From the NCBI GenBank assembly GCA_026003835.1, contig BPHZ01000009.1:44493-108492 (forward strand): a stretch of 64,000 bases of DNA. Direction: 5' to 3'. The stretch's first letter is position 1. The number at the start of each line of letters is the position of its first letter. The notes beneath the pieces were generated by a model, which saw only the letters and a list, made by a program, of their open reading frames with translations, searched no databases and was not told where the DNA came from. Of this stretch, positions 45,068 to 54,232 are shown piece by piece. The DNA is from Herpetosiphonaceae bacterium (lineage in GTDB: Bacteria > Chloroflexota > Chloroflexia > Chloroflexales > Herpetosiphonaceae). The translations under genes were made by a program, and so were the position numbers.

Positions 45068-47785
45068 ATGAAAAGCGCGGAAATCCGCAAAAAATTTCTT
45101 GACTATTTTGCAAAAAACGACCATACCATCGTCCCTAGCAGCCCGCTGGTGCCGGCCAATGATCCAACTCTCCTGTTCACAAACGCCGGCATGGTCCAGT
45201 TCAAGGATACATTCCTCGGCCTGGAGGAACGGCCGTACAAGCGCGCTGTTTCTTCGCAGAAATGCATGCGCGTCTCAGGGAAGCATAACGACCTTGAGGA
45301 AGTCGGCCCGTCGCCGCGTCACCACACCTTCTTCGAGATGCTCGGCAATTTCTCCTTCGGCGATTACTTCAAGCGCGACGCCATCCGTTTCGCCTGGGAA
45401 TTTTTGACCCGAGAGCTTAAGCTTCCCGTTGAGCGCTTGTGGTTCACTGTCTTCGAGGGCGATGGCGATGTGCCGGCGGATGATGAGGCGGCGCGCCTGT
45501 GGGAAGAGGTAGGCGCTGACCCCAGCCGCATCCTGCGCTTCGGCCGCAAGGATAACTTCTGGGAAATGGGCGCAACCGGCCCATGTGGACCGAACTCTGA
45601 GATTACCATTTATATCGGCGATGACGTCAATGCACAACGGCCCGAGGGCGTAAATTCCGACGATCCCAACTATCTTGAGATCTGGAATCTGGTCTTTATG
45701 CAGTACGAGCGTCACGAGGACGGCTCGTTGACACCGCTTCCCAAGCCTTCGATCGATACTGGCGCCGGCCTAGAACGCCTGGCATCGGTGTTGCAGAGCG
45801 TAAAAAATAACTACGAAACTGACCTTTTTGTCCCCATCATCGAGCGCACAATGGCGCTCCTCGGCAAGGATCGCCGCCATTACCAGGAGTATCGCGCAGC
45901 CTATCACGCCATCGCCGACCACAGCCGTGCCATCGCCTTCCTGATCGCCGATGGTCTGCGGCCGGGCAATGAGGGCCGCAACTATGTTGTGCGTCGTATC
46001 CTGCGCCGTGCCGCCTATCAAGGGCAGACGATCGGCTTCGATCGACCTTTTCTGGCCGAGACAGCCGATGTAGTGATCGAGCTGATGGGAGATCACTACC
46101 CGGAGCTGCGCGCCAGGCGCGATTATATTAAGGATGTAATTACTGCCGAGGAAGAGCGCTTCTATGCGACGCTGTCCAAGGGCCTGCGCCACCTTGAGAA
46201 TGCGCTGGAGCGCATGCGGCAGCAGGGCGAGGCAGTGCTCCCCGGCCGTGATGCCTTTACGCTCCACGATACCTACGGCTTCCCGCTCGACTTGACTGAG
46301 AAGATTCTGGCGGAGCGCGGTCTGAGCGTCGATAGTGCAGGCTACGAGGAGGCACGCCGCGAGCAGCAGGAGCGCGCCCGGGCCGCCACGCAATTCAAAC
46401 GAGGCAGCGAGGCGGAGCGCTGGGCTGACCGCGCACTGCCGGCGACTGACTTTACAGGGTACGCCGAGCTGCACACGTGGGGCCATATTCTGGCGCTGGA
46501 GGTCGACGGCGAGGAAGTTCGGGAGGTTCAAATAGGTCAGCAGGTGAAGCTGGTTCTCGACCGTACGCCCTTCTACGCCGAGAGCGGCGGCCAGGTAGCC
46601 GACACGGGCCTGATCAGCGGCCCACGCGGCCGTATTCGCATCGAGGATGTCCAGAAGCCGCTCCCAGAGCTTTTCGTTCATAGTGGAGTTGTCGAGGAGG
46701 GCCTGGTATCCGTGGGTGAGACTGTCGAGATGCAGGTGGATGCAGAGCGGCGGCGTGATATTATGCGCAACCATACGGCGACGCACCTGCTTCACCGTGC
46801 CTTGCGCGATGTGCTGGGCGAGCACGCGGAGCAGAAGGGCTCGCTGGTAGCGCCCGATCGCCTGCGTTTTGACTTCAGCCATCCGCGGCCGGTAACCCCG
46901 GAACAGCTGCGGAACATCGAACGCTCCATTAACGATTGGATCCGTGCCGATCAGGAAGTGGAGGCGGCGCAGATGAGCTTCAGCGCCGCGCGCGAGCTTG
47001 GCGCGATCGCCCTTTTCGGCGAGAAATACGGCGACAGGGTACGCGTGATCACCATTGGCTGCGGGGACGGCGCTGAGGAGACGCTACCTGGTCCAACCGC
47101 TGTCGCAGCCCATCCTCATCCTGAGCCGGCGGTCTGCTCACGCGAGCTTTGCGGCGGCACGCATGTCAAGCGCACTGGCGAGATCGGCTACTTCCGCATC
47201 ATCAGCGAAGGATCGATTGGCTCTGGGCTGCGCCGTATAGAGGCGCTTACCGGTCGGGCTGCTGAGGACTGGGTCGAGCAGCAGACTCAGGTGCTGCGCG
47301 ATCTGGCCTCGCGCTTAGCGGCCCAGCCAGCGCAGCTGGTAGAGCGGGTCGAGGCGCTGCTGGCAGAGCTGAAGGCGCGTCATAACGAGCTGGGGGCGCT
47401 GCGTATGCGGCTTGCCGAGGGACAGATCGATCAGCTTCTGGGGCAGGCACAGCAGGCGAATGGCGTTTCCTACATCGCTGCGCAGGTGGAGGCGGTCGAT
47501 ATGGACTCGCTTCGCCAGCTGGCGGAGCGGCTGCGCAGCCGTGTAGAATCGGGGGTGATCGTCCTCGGGGCCCTGGTCGGGGAGAGGCCGCAGCTGGTTG
47601 TCGCCGTTACGCCGGATCTGGTGAAGCGGGGCTACAATGCCGGCTCAATCGTGCGCGAGTTGGTGAGTGCGATTGGCGGGGGTGGCGGTGGCCGGCCTGA
47701 GCTGGCCCAGGCTGGCGGACGCGATCCGCAAGGTCTTCAGACGGCGCTTGGCCGTGTTGGCGAGGTGGTAGCGGCGAGCTCGTAG
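45068..47785 (+). CDS. alaS: Alanyl-tRNA synthetase
   Basis: A 905-residue full-length AlaRS. The class II catalytic domain opens with MKSAEIRKKFLDYFAKNDHTIVPSSPLVP and contains FTNAGMVQFKDTFLG and WEMGATGPCGPNSEI. The tRNA-binding helical region follows, then the editing domain with the zinc/editing residues HTATHLLHRAL near residue 568 and CGGTH near 695, and a C-terminal DHHA1-like oligomerisation domain ending GGGGGGRPELAQAGGRDPQGL. The start at 45068 follows AAAGGAGATTCAGATCCC; the upstream in-frame start lies before this binding site. Editing residues are all present, so Ser- and Gly-mischarging can be corrected. No frameshift is present. Confidence 0.98.
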   Translation: MKSAEIRKKFLDYFAKNDHTIVPSSPLVPANDPTLLFTNAGMVQFKDTFLGLEERPYKRAVSSQKCMRVSGKHNDLEEVGPSPRHHTFFEMLGNFSFGDYFKRDAIRFAWEFLTRELKLPVERLWFTVFEGDGDVPADDEAARLWEEVGADPSRILRFGRKDNFWEMGATGPCGPNSEITIYIGDDVNAQRPEGVNSDDPNYLEIWNLVFMQYERHEDGSLTPLPKPSIDTGAGLERLASVLQSVKNNYETDLFVPIIERTMALLGKDRRHYQEYRAAYHAIADHSRAIAFLIADGLRPGNEGRNYVVRRILRRAAYQGQTIGFDRPFLAETADVVIELMGDHYPELRARRDYIKDVITAEEERFYATLSKGLRHLENALERMRQQGEAVLPGRDAFTLHDTYGFPLDLTEKILAERGLSVDSAGYEEARREQQERARAATQFKRGSEAERWADRALPATDFTGYAELHTWGHILALEVDGEEVREVQIGQQVKLVLDRTPFYAESGGQVADTGLISGPRGRIRIEDVQKPLPELFVHSGVVEEGLVSVGETVEMQVDAERRRDIMRNHTATHLLHRALRDVLGEHAEQKGSLVAPDRLRFDFSHPRPVTPEQLRNIERSINDWIRADQEVEAAQMSFSAARELGAIALFGEKYGDRVRVITIGCGDGAEETLPGPTAVAAHPHPEPAVCSRELCGGTHVKRTGEIGYFRIISEGSIGSGLRRIEALTGRAAEDWVEQQTQVLRDLASRLAAQPAQLVERVEALLAELKARHNELGALRMRLAEGQIDQLLGQAQQANGVSYIAAQVEAVDMDSLRQLAERLRSRVESGVIVLGALVGERPQLVVAVTPDLVKRGYNAGSIVRELVSAIGGGGGGRPELAQAGGRDPQGLQTALGRVGEVVAASS

Positions 47786-47960
47786 CGCTGTCCTATCCGG
47801 CAGCTATCAGCTGTTAGCCATGGGTTCTTCGGCGCGCAACCTGTTTGCCCTGCTTTAGAGCACTTGCGTCGTGTGTTTGTGATTCCTCGGCAGAGATAAA
47901 GCCCAACAATAGTAGTCGTGTATGGCCAACAGCTCATAGCGTATTTGCATGGAGGCGGCT

Positions 47961-50030
47961 ATGCTCGGTAGCCCAGACTCGGCACTCGTCATTCTATCGC
48001 CGAGCGACTCGCTTGACACGGCCATAGAGCAGGTGCGCCAGGTGGAGGCGCCTCAGGTTAGTCTGCTCATCGCCGATGGTAATCGCACCCTCCAGAGTAT
48101 GGGCGCATGCGAGAAGCTGCGCCAGGCGGCCCAGAAGGCTGGAAAATCGATCACCATCTACTCGTCGGACGAGAAGACCTGCGACGCAGCTCAGCTCTGT
48201 AAGCTCCCCGTTGTACGCATCGAGGCCTCCGTTCCAGGCCCAACCAGAGGACAACGTCCTCCTACAGAGCGGCTTTCGCCGGCTGGCGCGCCGGCTCAGC
48301 GCTCAGGAGCAGCACCGGCGCATCGCGCTGGCTCAGCCGATGATGCTTTCTTTGCAGCGCTGGATGGCGTGCCCGCGGCAGGGGGCACCAGTGCTCCTCG
48401 TGGCATCCGGGACATCGGCAGCAAGGAACAGAATATCTTCCAAGATGATCTCGATGAAGATTGGGCCTCGGCGCTCGATGAGTTCTCGCATGTAGCCATC
48501 GGCGAGCAGGACGCGCGACGTCAGGGCAGCGATGAGTGGGCCACAGCCTTCGATGACCTCTCAGAGGCCATGAACGCAGGCTCGACAGGTGGGGCAGCAG
48601 GCTGGGAACAGCCGCGCACGCGCATCCGGCCCGAAGATATCGAGCTGACGGATGAAGATCGCGAGCGCCAGCTGCCAAGGCGCCAGCGTAGAGTTGAGTC
48701 ACGGCCTGGGCTGCTGGCGTCTGTGGTCGGTCTTATTGCCGGCTTGCGCCGCCGCGGGTCTGCCGCCGGCATAGGAGATGAGTTCGAGTCGGCGCCGACC
48801 AGCGTGGTAGCCCGCCCAGAGCTGAGCGAGCAGGAGCAGGAGGAACGTGCTGAACAGCGCCGCAGGCTCAATTTGATCCCAATCGCGGTGCTGCTTGGTA
48901 CTCTGCTGTCTGTGGTGCTGGTGCTGCTGTTGAGCCGGGAAGATCCCAGTGTAACGATTCGTGTGGTGCCGCCCTCCAGCGCCAGCAACCGCACTATCAG
49001 CAATATCCCGATCTCGTATGAGTCGTTTGACGCGCAGCCGATCAGTATAACTGCTGAGTTTGCAATGACCGGGCAGGTGCAGGGCGAGACACTGATGCCA
49101 GTCACCCAGGCTCGCGGCGTCGTACAGATCGCCAATCAGCTGACTCAGCCTATCAATCTGATCAAAGGTCAGACGATGGTGGTTGGCGTCAATCCTGCAG
49201 GCCAGGAGGTCCGCTTCTCTGTTGACGCAGATGTCACTGTGCCTGCCGCGCAGCAGACATTTGCCGGCTTTACCTTTGGACTTATGGATGTGCCGGTTGT
49301 TGCTGTCGCCGGCGGGGAAGCCTACAATCTCCCGGAGAATAGTCCTTTGCGCGTCGAGGGCTTTGAGGGTGCGCTGAACGCGCGTAATATCGCACCAATC
49401 ACCGGTGGGACGTCACAGCCGATCAAAGTCGTCACGACGGAAGATATCAACAGGTTGCTGGGGCAGGCGCTGCCGCAGCTGGCGGGCCTGGGCCTGACCA
49501 GGTTACAGGAGCAGGTGGATGCCAAAGGTATGGCCCTCGCTGGTAACACGTTCACCCCAACCCTCGATGTGCTGGCGAACGATCCCGGCAGCTACGAAGT
49601 CTCAACGATCCCGCCGAGTGGGCAGCCTGTCGAGACAGGCGAGTTTACGTTGGTTGTCCGCTCAACGTTCATGGCGCTGGCGGTGCCACACGATACGGAT
49701 GTTAAAGAGCGCGCCAGAAAGGCTGTCGAAGAGTACCTGCGCACGACCGACCACGAGATCGACCCCGATCAATATCAGCTGAATGAGCCAGCGATCACCT
49801 TCGATGGCCAACGAGTGATCGCCAGTGTTGAGGCGACGCCAAAGGGCGGAGCACTGAGCGAGCAGATGAAAAAGGATATTGCGAGGGCTATTGCCGGCAG
49901 GCCGCACGAGGTCGCCCAGGGCATTCTGGAACAGCTTGTACAGCGGGGGTATATCGGCGGCTACGAGCTGCCGGACGATCGAGAGGTATTCCCGCCGCCA
50001 GCTGAGATCGCAGTTGAGGAGGTTGAATAG
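47961..50030 (+). CDS. Baseplate J-like membrane protein
   Basis: A 689-residue single-pass membrane protein. Residues 1-85 resemble an alpha/beta nucleotide- or GTPase-like fold (SALVILSPSDSLDTAIEQVRQ..VSLLIADGNRTL). A long low-complexity acidic region follows, then a transmembrane helix at about 310-330 (LNLIPIAVLLGTLLSVVLVLLLS) and an extracellular part related to baseplate J/gp47-type beta domains (VTVPAAQQTFAGFTFGL.., LDVLANDPGSYEVSTIPPSGQPVETGEF..). The N-terminus is cytoplasmic. I prefer the ATG at 47961 over 47949 because it lies downstream of GGAGG. The ruvX start follows after 2 bp, so the genes are co-transcribed. Annotators name this Chloroflexota family 'baseplate J/gp47 family protein'; a phage-tail function is not implied here and its role is unknown. 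Confidence 0.8.
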   Translation: MLGSPDSALVILSPSDSLDTAIEQVRQVEAPQVSLLIADGNRTLQSMGACEKLRQAAQKAGKSITIYSSDEKTCDAAQLCKLPVVRIEASVPGPTRGQRPPTERLSPAGAPAQRSGAAPAHRAGSADDAFFAALDGVPAAGGTSAPRGIRDIGSKEQNIFQDDLDEDWASALDEFSHVAIGEQDARRQGSDEWATAFDDLSEAMNAGSTGGAAGWEQPRTRIRPEDIELTDEDRERQLPRRQRRVESRPGLLASVVGLIAGLRRRGSAAGIGDEFESAPTSVVARPELSEQEQEERAEQRRRLNLIPIAVLLGTLLSVVLVLLLSREDPSVTIRVVPPSSASNRTISNIPISYESFDAQPISITAEFAMTGQVQGETLMPVTQARGVVQIANQLTQPINLIKGQTMVVGVNPAGQEVRFSVDADVTVPAAQQTFAGFTFGLMDVPVVAVAGGEAYNLPENSPLRVEGFEGALNARNIAPITGGTSQPIKVVTTEDINRLLGQALPQLAGLGLTRLQEQVDAKGMALAGNTFTPTLDVLANDPGSYEVSTIPPSGQPVETGEFTLVVRSTFMALAVPHDTDVKERARKAVEEYLRTTDHEIDPDQYQLNEPAITFDGQRVIASVEATPKGGALSEQMKKDIARAIAGRPHEVAQGILEQLVQRGYIGGYELPDDREVFPPPAEIAVEEVE

Positions 50031-50032
50031 CC

Positions 50033-50497
50033 ATGCGTGTCATGGCGCTGGATGTCGGCGGGCGGCGCATTGGTGTGGCGATAAGCGATGAGCTGCGTAT
50101 CATTGCCAGCCCGCTGACAACCATCCCGGCGGAGCCGCGCCCCGCCGCGTTAGAGCAGATCGTCCGCCTGGTTGAACAGCACGAGGTTTCGCAGGTTGTT
50201 GTCGGGCTGCCGCTCACAATGCGCGGCGAGGTTGGCCCTCAGGCGCAGCAGATCACAGCTTTTGCCAGAGCGCTAGGCAAACGGCTCTCGGTGCCCATTG
50301 TCTTTTTCGACGAACGATTCAGTAGTGCCGAGGCCGAGCGCCGTATGCTTGAAGCAGGCCTGCGACGCGAGCGCCGCAAACAGCGCATAGACGAAATTGC
50401 AGCAGTGGTGATCCTCCAGGATTACCTGGAGTCTCTGCGCGGTGGGATGCCCACGCTGCTCCCGCCGGACGAGCCGGAGGATGAGCCGGAAGATTGA
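50033..50497 (+). CDS. ruvX: Putative pre-16S rRNA nuclease / RuvX (YqgF)
   Basis: A 154-residue RNase H-fold protein. The N-terminal strand MRVMALDVGGRRIGVAISDE carries the catalytic Asp (D7). VVVGLPLTMRGEVGPQAQ and IVFFDERFSSAEAERR supply the other acidic residues and the conserved RxSSxxAE-like helix, and an IAAVVILQDYLES helix closes the fold. It is normal length for the family, with a short acidic tail (PPDEPEDEPED). YqgF proteins mature the 5' end of 16S rRNA and are essential in many bacteria. It starts 2 bp after the baseplate-J-like gene. Downstream lies the TTATCCCACA repeat array. Confidence 0.93.
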   Translation: MRVMALDVGGRRIGVAISDELRIIASPLTTIPAEPRPAALEQIVRLVEQHEVSQVVVGLPLTMRGEVGPQAQQITAFARALGKRLSVPIVFFDERFSSAEAERRMLEAGLRRERRKQRIDEIAAVVILQDYLESLRGGMPTLLPPDEPEDEPED

Positions 50498-50513
50498 CAC
50501 TCTTTCCTGAAAG

Positions 50514-50578
50514 TTATCCCACATTATCCCACACTATCCCACATTTTATCCCTCTCCCATCGGATAATGTGGGATAGT
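50514..50578. repeat. Three tandem TTATCCCACA repeats plus an inverted copy
   Basis: Exact 10-bp spacing: TTATCCCACA at 50514-50523 and 50524-50533, CTATCCCACA at 50534-50543, then a further partial TTTTATCCC. The reverse complement TGTGGGATAG is at 50568-50577. The last direct copy and the inverted copy form a long hairpin (ACTATCCCACATT with its complement, plus an inner TTATCC/GGATAA). It lies between convergent ruvX and aroKB, so it may end both transcripts, or it may be a protein-binding array. Confidence 0.8.
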
Positions 50579-50627
50579 AATTCAAACGGCTGTCAATCCA
50601 TGGGGAGAAAAAGCGTCAAACGTTTTT

Positions 50628-50641
50628 GAAACAAATGTTCG
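50628..50641. promoter_or_regulatory. LexA-like palindromic box in the convergent spacer
   Basis: GAAACAAATGTTCG, whose reverse complement CGAACATTTGTTTC is close to Gram-positive LexA boxes and shares ACAAATGTT with the box at 15296-15309. No gene start is nearby: it lies 130 bp after ruvX and 43 bp before the aroKB stop. It could be a chance match. Confidence 0.25.
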
Positions 50642-50683
50642 CGCATCGACCTGACGGCGCATCTAGGCCCCTGGCAAGTGGCT

Positions 50684-52321
50684 CTACCGGCTCTCCTCAA
50701 TGGCCTCGGCGACGATCTCGCGCACAAGATCCAGAGGCACATGATCCACGACAACGGCGCTGCCAATACGCTCCGGCAGCACCCAGCGCACGGAACCGCC
50801 CTGGCGTTTTTTATCCAGGCCAACGGGGGCCAGCAGCACGTCAGCGGTCAGACCAGCGGGCAAGCGAGTTGGCAGCCCAGCGGACCGCAGCAGGGCCCGC
50901 TGCCGCTCAAGCTCGGCCTGGGAAAAAAGACCAAGGCGCAGGGCGATCCGGCCTGCAAGCTCCATCCCGATGGAGATAGCCTCGCCATGAAGCAGTGTGC
51001 CGTACCCTGCCGCCACCTCCAGCGCATGGCCCAACGTATGGCCGTAATTCAACACCATCCGCCTGTGAGACTCGCGTTCGTCGGCGCTGACGATGTCCAC
51101 CTTGACCGCCGCCGCCCGTCGCAGCAGATTGCTGGTCAGCGGCTCCTCCAGCCGCAGCAGCGCCTGAATGGAGTCCTCCAGGTCGGCGAACAGCCCGGCG
51201 TCTGCGATGATACCGTGCTTGATGCCCTCCGCCAGCCCGGCGACGTACTCACGGGGAGGCAGAGTCCTCAGCGTGCGTGTATCGGCCAAGACCAGGCGGG
51301 GCGGGTAGAAGGTGCCGATGAGGTTTTTGCCGCGTGGGTGGTTGACCCCCGTTTTGCCGCCGATGCTGCTGTCGATCATTGCTAGAGTCGTGGTTGGCAG
51401 CTGCACCAGCGCAATGCCGCGCAGGATCGTCGAAGCGACGAATCCGGCCAGATCGCCGACGACGCCGCCGCCCAACGCCAACACAACATCGCCGCGCTCG
51501 ACGCCGCCGGCCAGCAGCCAGTCATAGAGCACGGAGACCTGCTCCAGGCTCTTGCTCTGCTCCCCCGATGGAACCGCAAATGAGGAAACCCTACGACCTG
51601 GCAGCGCCGCAACAACCTGTTCGGTATAGAGCGGCCCCAGCTGATCATCGCTGATCAGCCAACAGCGACCACTGATGCCAAGCGAGTCGAGCATCGACGA
51701 GAGCAGATCCAACGCCCCCGCCGCGACGATCACCGGATAGCAGCCATTGCCGGCTGTGACCCATAGCGACTCAGGCGCTTGCTGCTCGCGCCAGCAGCGC
51801 GCAACTGCTGTGGATACCTCCTCGGGGCTGAGCTGATCAGTAGCGATACTCCAGTCGGCAATCGCAGCGTAGAGCGGCTCGCGCTCGGCCAGCAGCGCAG
51901 CAAGGCGCGCCGCCGCGCCGCCACGCAGCAGAGGCCGCTCGCTCGTATCGCTCTCCACACGCCGCGCCAGATACTCCAGCGCAGCCTTGAGCCATACGGT
52001 CCAACAGGAGTCACGCAGCAGGCGGCGGTTGTCCTCACGCAGGACAATACCGCCTCCAGTAGCGATAACTGCCGGCTCGCCGGCTATGGCTCGCGTCAGC
52101 GCCGCCGCTTCAAGATCACGAAAGGCTTCCTCTCCGTCACTGCTGAAAATTTCGGCGATGCTGCGTCCGGCAGCCTGCTCGACAAGCACATCTGTGTCAA
52201 CGAAAGGACGTCCCAGCTGTTGCGCCAGCAGCCGGCCTGCCGAGGTCTTTCCCGTTCCGCTCAAGCCGATCAGCGCAATATGTCGCTGATACCGACGCTG
52301 TAAAAGGTGTTTATCTAGCAT
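50684..52321 (-). CDS. aroKB: Bifunctional shikimate kinase / 3-dehydroquinate synthase
   Basis: A 545-residue fusion of two shikimate-pathway enzymes. Residues 1-170: shikimate kinase, with P-loop GLSGTGKT (19-26), shikimate site DTDVLVEQAAG and ATGGGIVLRE. Residues about 185-545: 3-dehydroquinate synthase, with NAD-binding GGGVVGDLAGFVAST, metal-ligand Glu in VAGLAEGIKHG, and His in NYGHTLGHALE and LLHGEAISIGM. The two domains are otherwise separate enzymes (steps 5 and 2 of the pathway). I use ATG 52321, which follows TTGGAGATGAT, over GTG 52339. It is convergent with ruvX and divergent from prmC. All catalytic residues are intact. Confidence 0.95.
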   Translation of the reverse strand: MLDKHLLQRRYQRHIALIGLSGTGKTSAGRLLAQQLGRPFVDTDVLVEQAAGRSIAEIFSSDGEEAFRDLEAAALTRAIAGEPAVIATGGGIVLREDNRRLLRDSCWTVWLKAALEYLARRVESDTSERPLLRGGAAARLAALLAEREPLYAAIADWSIATDQLSPEEVSTAVARCWREQQAPESLWVTAGNGCYPVIVAAGALDLLSSMLDSLGISGRCWLISDDQLGPLYTEQVVAALPGRRVSSFAVPSGEQSKSLEQVSVLYDWLLAGGVERGDVVLALGGGVVGDLAGFVASTILRGIALVQLPTTTLAMIDSSIGGKTGVNHPRGKNLIGTFYPPRLVLADTRTLRTLPPREYVAGLAEGIKHGIIADAGLFADLEDSIQALLRLEEPLTSNLLRRAAAVKVDIVSADERESHRRMVLNYGHTLGHALEVAAGYGTLLHGEAISIGMELAGRIALRLGLFSQAELERQRALLRSAGLPTRLPAGLTADVLLAPVGLDKKRQGGSVRWVLPERIGSAVVVDHVPLDLVREIVAEAIEESR

Positions 52322-52537
52322 ATCATCTCCAATGAGCACTGCACTATTAGTCCACCATCCAGTTGGTGATGGGAGATTCGGGGGATGCAGCTCACCGGCT
52401 CCCCTGGCACATCAGCGCCAACGTAGTTGACCACTATGTATTAGATTATTATGATACATAACGAGCGCGCCCGGTCAACCAGGGGGTCACCGCAGAAGTA
52501 GAAAGACAGAGAGGCGCGTTCTCTCACTGGAGGATTC

Positions 52538-53389
52538 ATGAATTCCTGGAAGCAGACAATTAACGAGGCGCTGCGCCAGGCTGCAGCGCGTCTCTCGGCA
52601 GTCAGCGCGACGCCGCGCCTTGACGCCGAGGTGCTGTTGGCGCATGTGCTGAGCTGGCCCCGTGAGCGACTGCTGGCCGAGTTGAGGGAGCCACTGCGCC
52701 AGGAGGCTCAGGAGCGCTTCCAGGCCCTGGTGGAGCGGCGCGCCGTACGGGAACCTGTGGCTTATCTTATTGGCCATAAGGAGTTTTATGGTCTAGATTT
52801 CACCGTCGATCGCCGCGTCCTCATCCCGCGGCCCGAAACGGAGTTGCTCGTCGAACTGGGGATCGCCTGGGTCCGCAAGCGCCAGCTGGAGCAGCCGTTG
52901 ATCGCCGATCTGGGTACGGGCAGCGGCTGTATTGCAGTTGCACTGGCGGTGGCGCTGCCTGGCGCGAAGATCTACGCCATCGATCGCTCGGCGGAGGCCT
53001 TGACAATTGCCCGGCAGAACATCGAGCGCCACAAGGTCCAGGAACAGGTAGAGCTTCTGGAGGGAGATGGGCTGGCTCCGCTGCCCGTTCCTGTGGATCT
53101 ACTCGTCTCGAACCCACCCTACACAATCCTCTCAGAGATCGAACCCGGCGTGCGGCTGTACGAACCTCACGATGCACTCGACGGCGGTCCTGATGGGCTT
53201 GACGCCTATCGCTGGCTGCTCCCGGCATCCCGTATAGCCCTGCGTCCAGGAGGCGCGATCCTGCTTGAGATCGGTGCAGAACAGGGTGCGGCGGTTATGG
53301 AGCTGGCTCGCGCATCCTTCCCCGCCGCGGGCATCAAGCTCTACCCCGATCTGGCCGGCTACGATCGCGTGGTTGGGATCTATCTCTGA
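52538..53389 (+). CDS. prmC: Peptide chain release factor N5-glutamine methyltransferase
   Basis: A 283-residue PrmC/HemK, which methylates the GGQ glutamine of release factors. The N-terminal helical domain (1-85, DAEVLLAHVLSWPRERLLAEL) recognises the factor. The catalytic domain has YGLDFTVDRRVLIPRPETELLVE, motif I IADLGTGSGCIAVALA, and the substrate-binding NPPY near residue 191 (LLVSNPPYTILSEIE). Length and order are typical. The ATG follows ACTGGAGGATTC. It is divergent from aroKB; the 216-bp spacer contains an AT-rich TATTATGATACAT segment that could hold both promoters. Confidence 0.96.
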   Translation: MNSWKQTINEALRQAAARLSAVSATPRLDAEVLLAHVLSWPRERLLAELREPLRQEAQERFQALVERRAVREPVAYLIGHKEFYGLDFTVDRRVLIPRPETELLVELGIAWVRKRQLEQPLIADLGTGSGCIAVALAVALPGAKIYAIDRSAEALTIARQNIERHKVQEQVELLEGDGLAPLPVPVDLLVSNPPYTILSEIEPGVRLYEPHDALDGGPDGLDAYRWLLPASRIALRPGGAILLEIGAEQGAAVMELARASFPAAGIKLYPDLAGYDRVVGIYL

Positions 53390-53390
53390 G

Positions 53391-53966
53391 CTATGCCCTC
53401 GCCGCCCGATCTTGCCCATCTTGCTCCGCCGCTCGCCTGATAGTGCGCAGCATCTCCATGCGAATGAGGCCGCTAAAGGGCCTGATCAGCAGCCAATAGC
53501 GTTTGAAGCTCCGCCTGCTGGCAGCATCAAGACAGAGCACACGGGTTTCGGTTACCAGACGCGTCGTAGAGCGATCCTCGGCAATCAGGAAGAAGTTCCA
53601 GGCCGTTTTAGCATAGCCCGGCTCGCTAAAACCTGCGAACGCTTCAGGTCTCAGGCGCTTGATACTACCGCTGGCCGTCCAGAAACGGCCAACCAGACCA
53701 AGCACCAACTCCTCGCCGGGCTGTTCCGCAAGCTGGATAAACCCACCTGCCAGGAAATCGTCCAGCGTCAGACCTGGGCGATGAGGCTGTCTGCGGTTCT
53801 TCAGCAGCGCCGGCAGCCCGCGCAGCCAGAACAGACCACGGGTTATCCACGAGTCGCTCAGATCGGCGACTCGTATCATCGCATAAACGTGAGAGGCCGG
53901 CGCACCGATGCGCAGCTCGTGGCGCTCGCGGACATCGTAAGAAGGAAGAATGTGATCGAGCAACAC
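53391..53966 (-). CDS. SRPBCC/DUF2867-like family protein
   Basis: A 191-residue protein with the pattern of a START/SRPBCC helix-grip domain: an N-terminal strand VRERHELRIGAPASHVYAMIRVADL, a beta-rich middle (GGFIQLAEQPGEELVLGLVGRFW.., GYAKTAWNFFLIAED, TRLVTETRVLCLD) and a C-terminal long helix (RYWLLIRPFSGLIRMEMLRTIRRAAEQ). These fold around a hydrophobic ligand. No catalytic residues can be assigned, and the ligand is unknown. The gene is convergent with prmC, the two stops being 2 bp apart. There is no signal peptide. Confidence 0.7.
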   Translation of the reverse strand: MLLDHILPSYDVRERHELRIGAPASHVYAMIRVADLSDSWITRGLFWLRGLPALLKNRRQPHRPGLTLDDFLAGGFIQLAEQPGEELVLGLVGRFWTASGSIKRLRPEAFAGFSEPGYAKTAWNFFLIAEDRSTTRLVTETRVLCLDAASRRSFKRYWLLIRPFSGLIRMEMLRTIRRAAEQDGQDRAARA

Positions 53967-54232
53967 GGGAAACCTCCTTCATAGTCAAGTATTGCAGGAT
54001 CCGGCAGCCCGCTTATCAACACCATTTCGTGAAGTATCGCACAAATTCATAAGATTGGAGATAGGGAAAGCTCCCTGATTGCAGCGTGGATTCCCTCTAT
54101 AAGCAGAGCAATAGCCATCCCTTTAGGGTGTGCGGCAGCCTGCAGCGTTCTTTATCGCTTGCTGCTTGGAGCGGTGCTGTATCTCTGGTAGAATGAAAGC
54201 CAACCTACCGCAGCAGGAAGGAGCAGGCCATC

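Noticed and set aside
50514..50578. Replication origin / DnaA box cluster
   Set aside because: The words have an extra C compared with TTATCCACA, the spacer is short, and no dnaA, dnaN or gidA gene is nearby.
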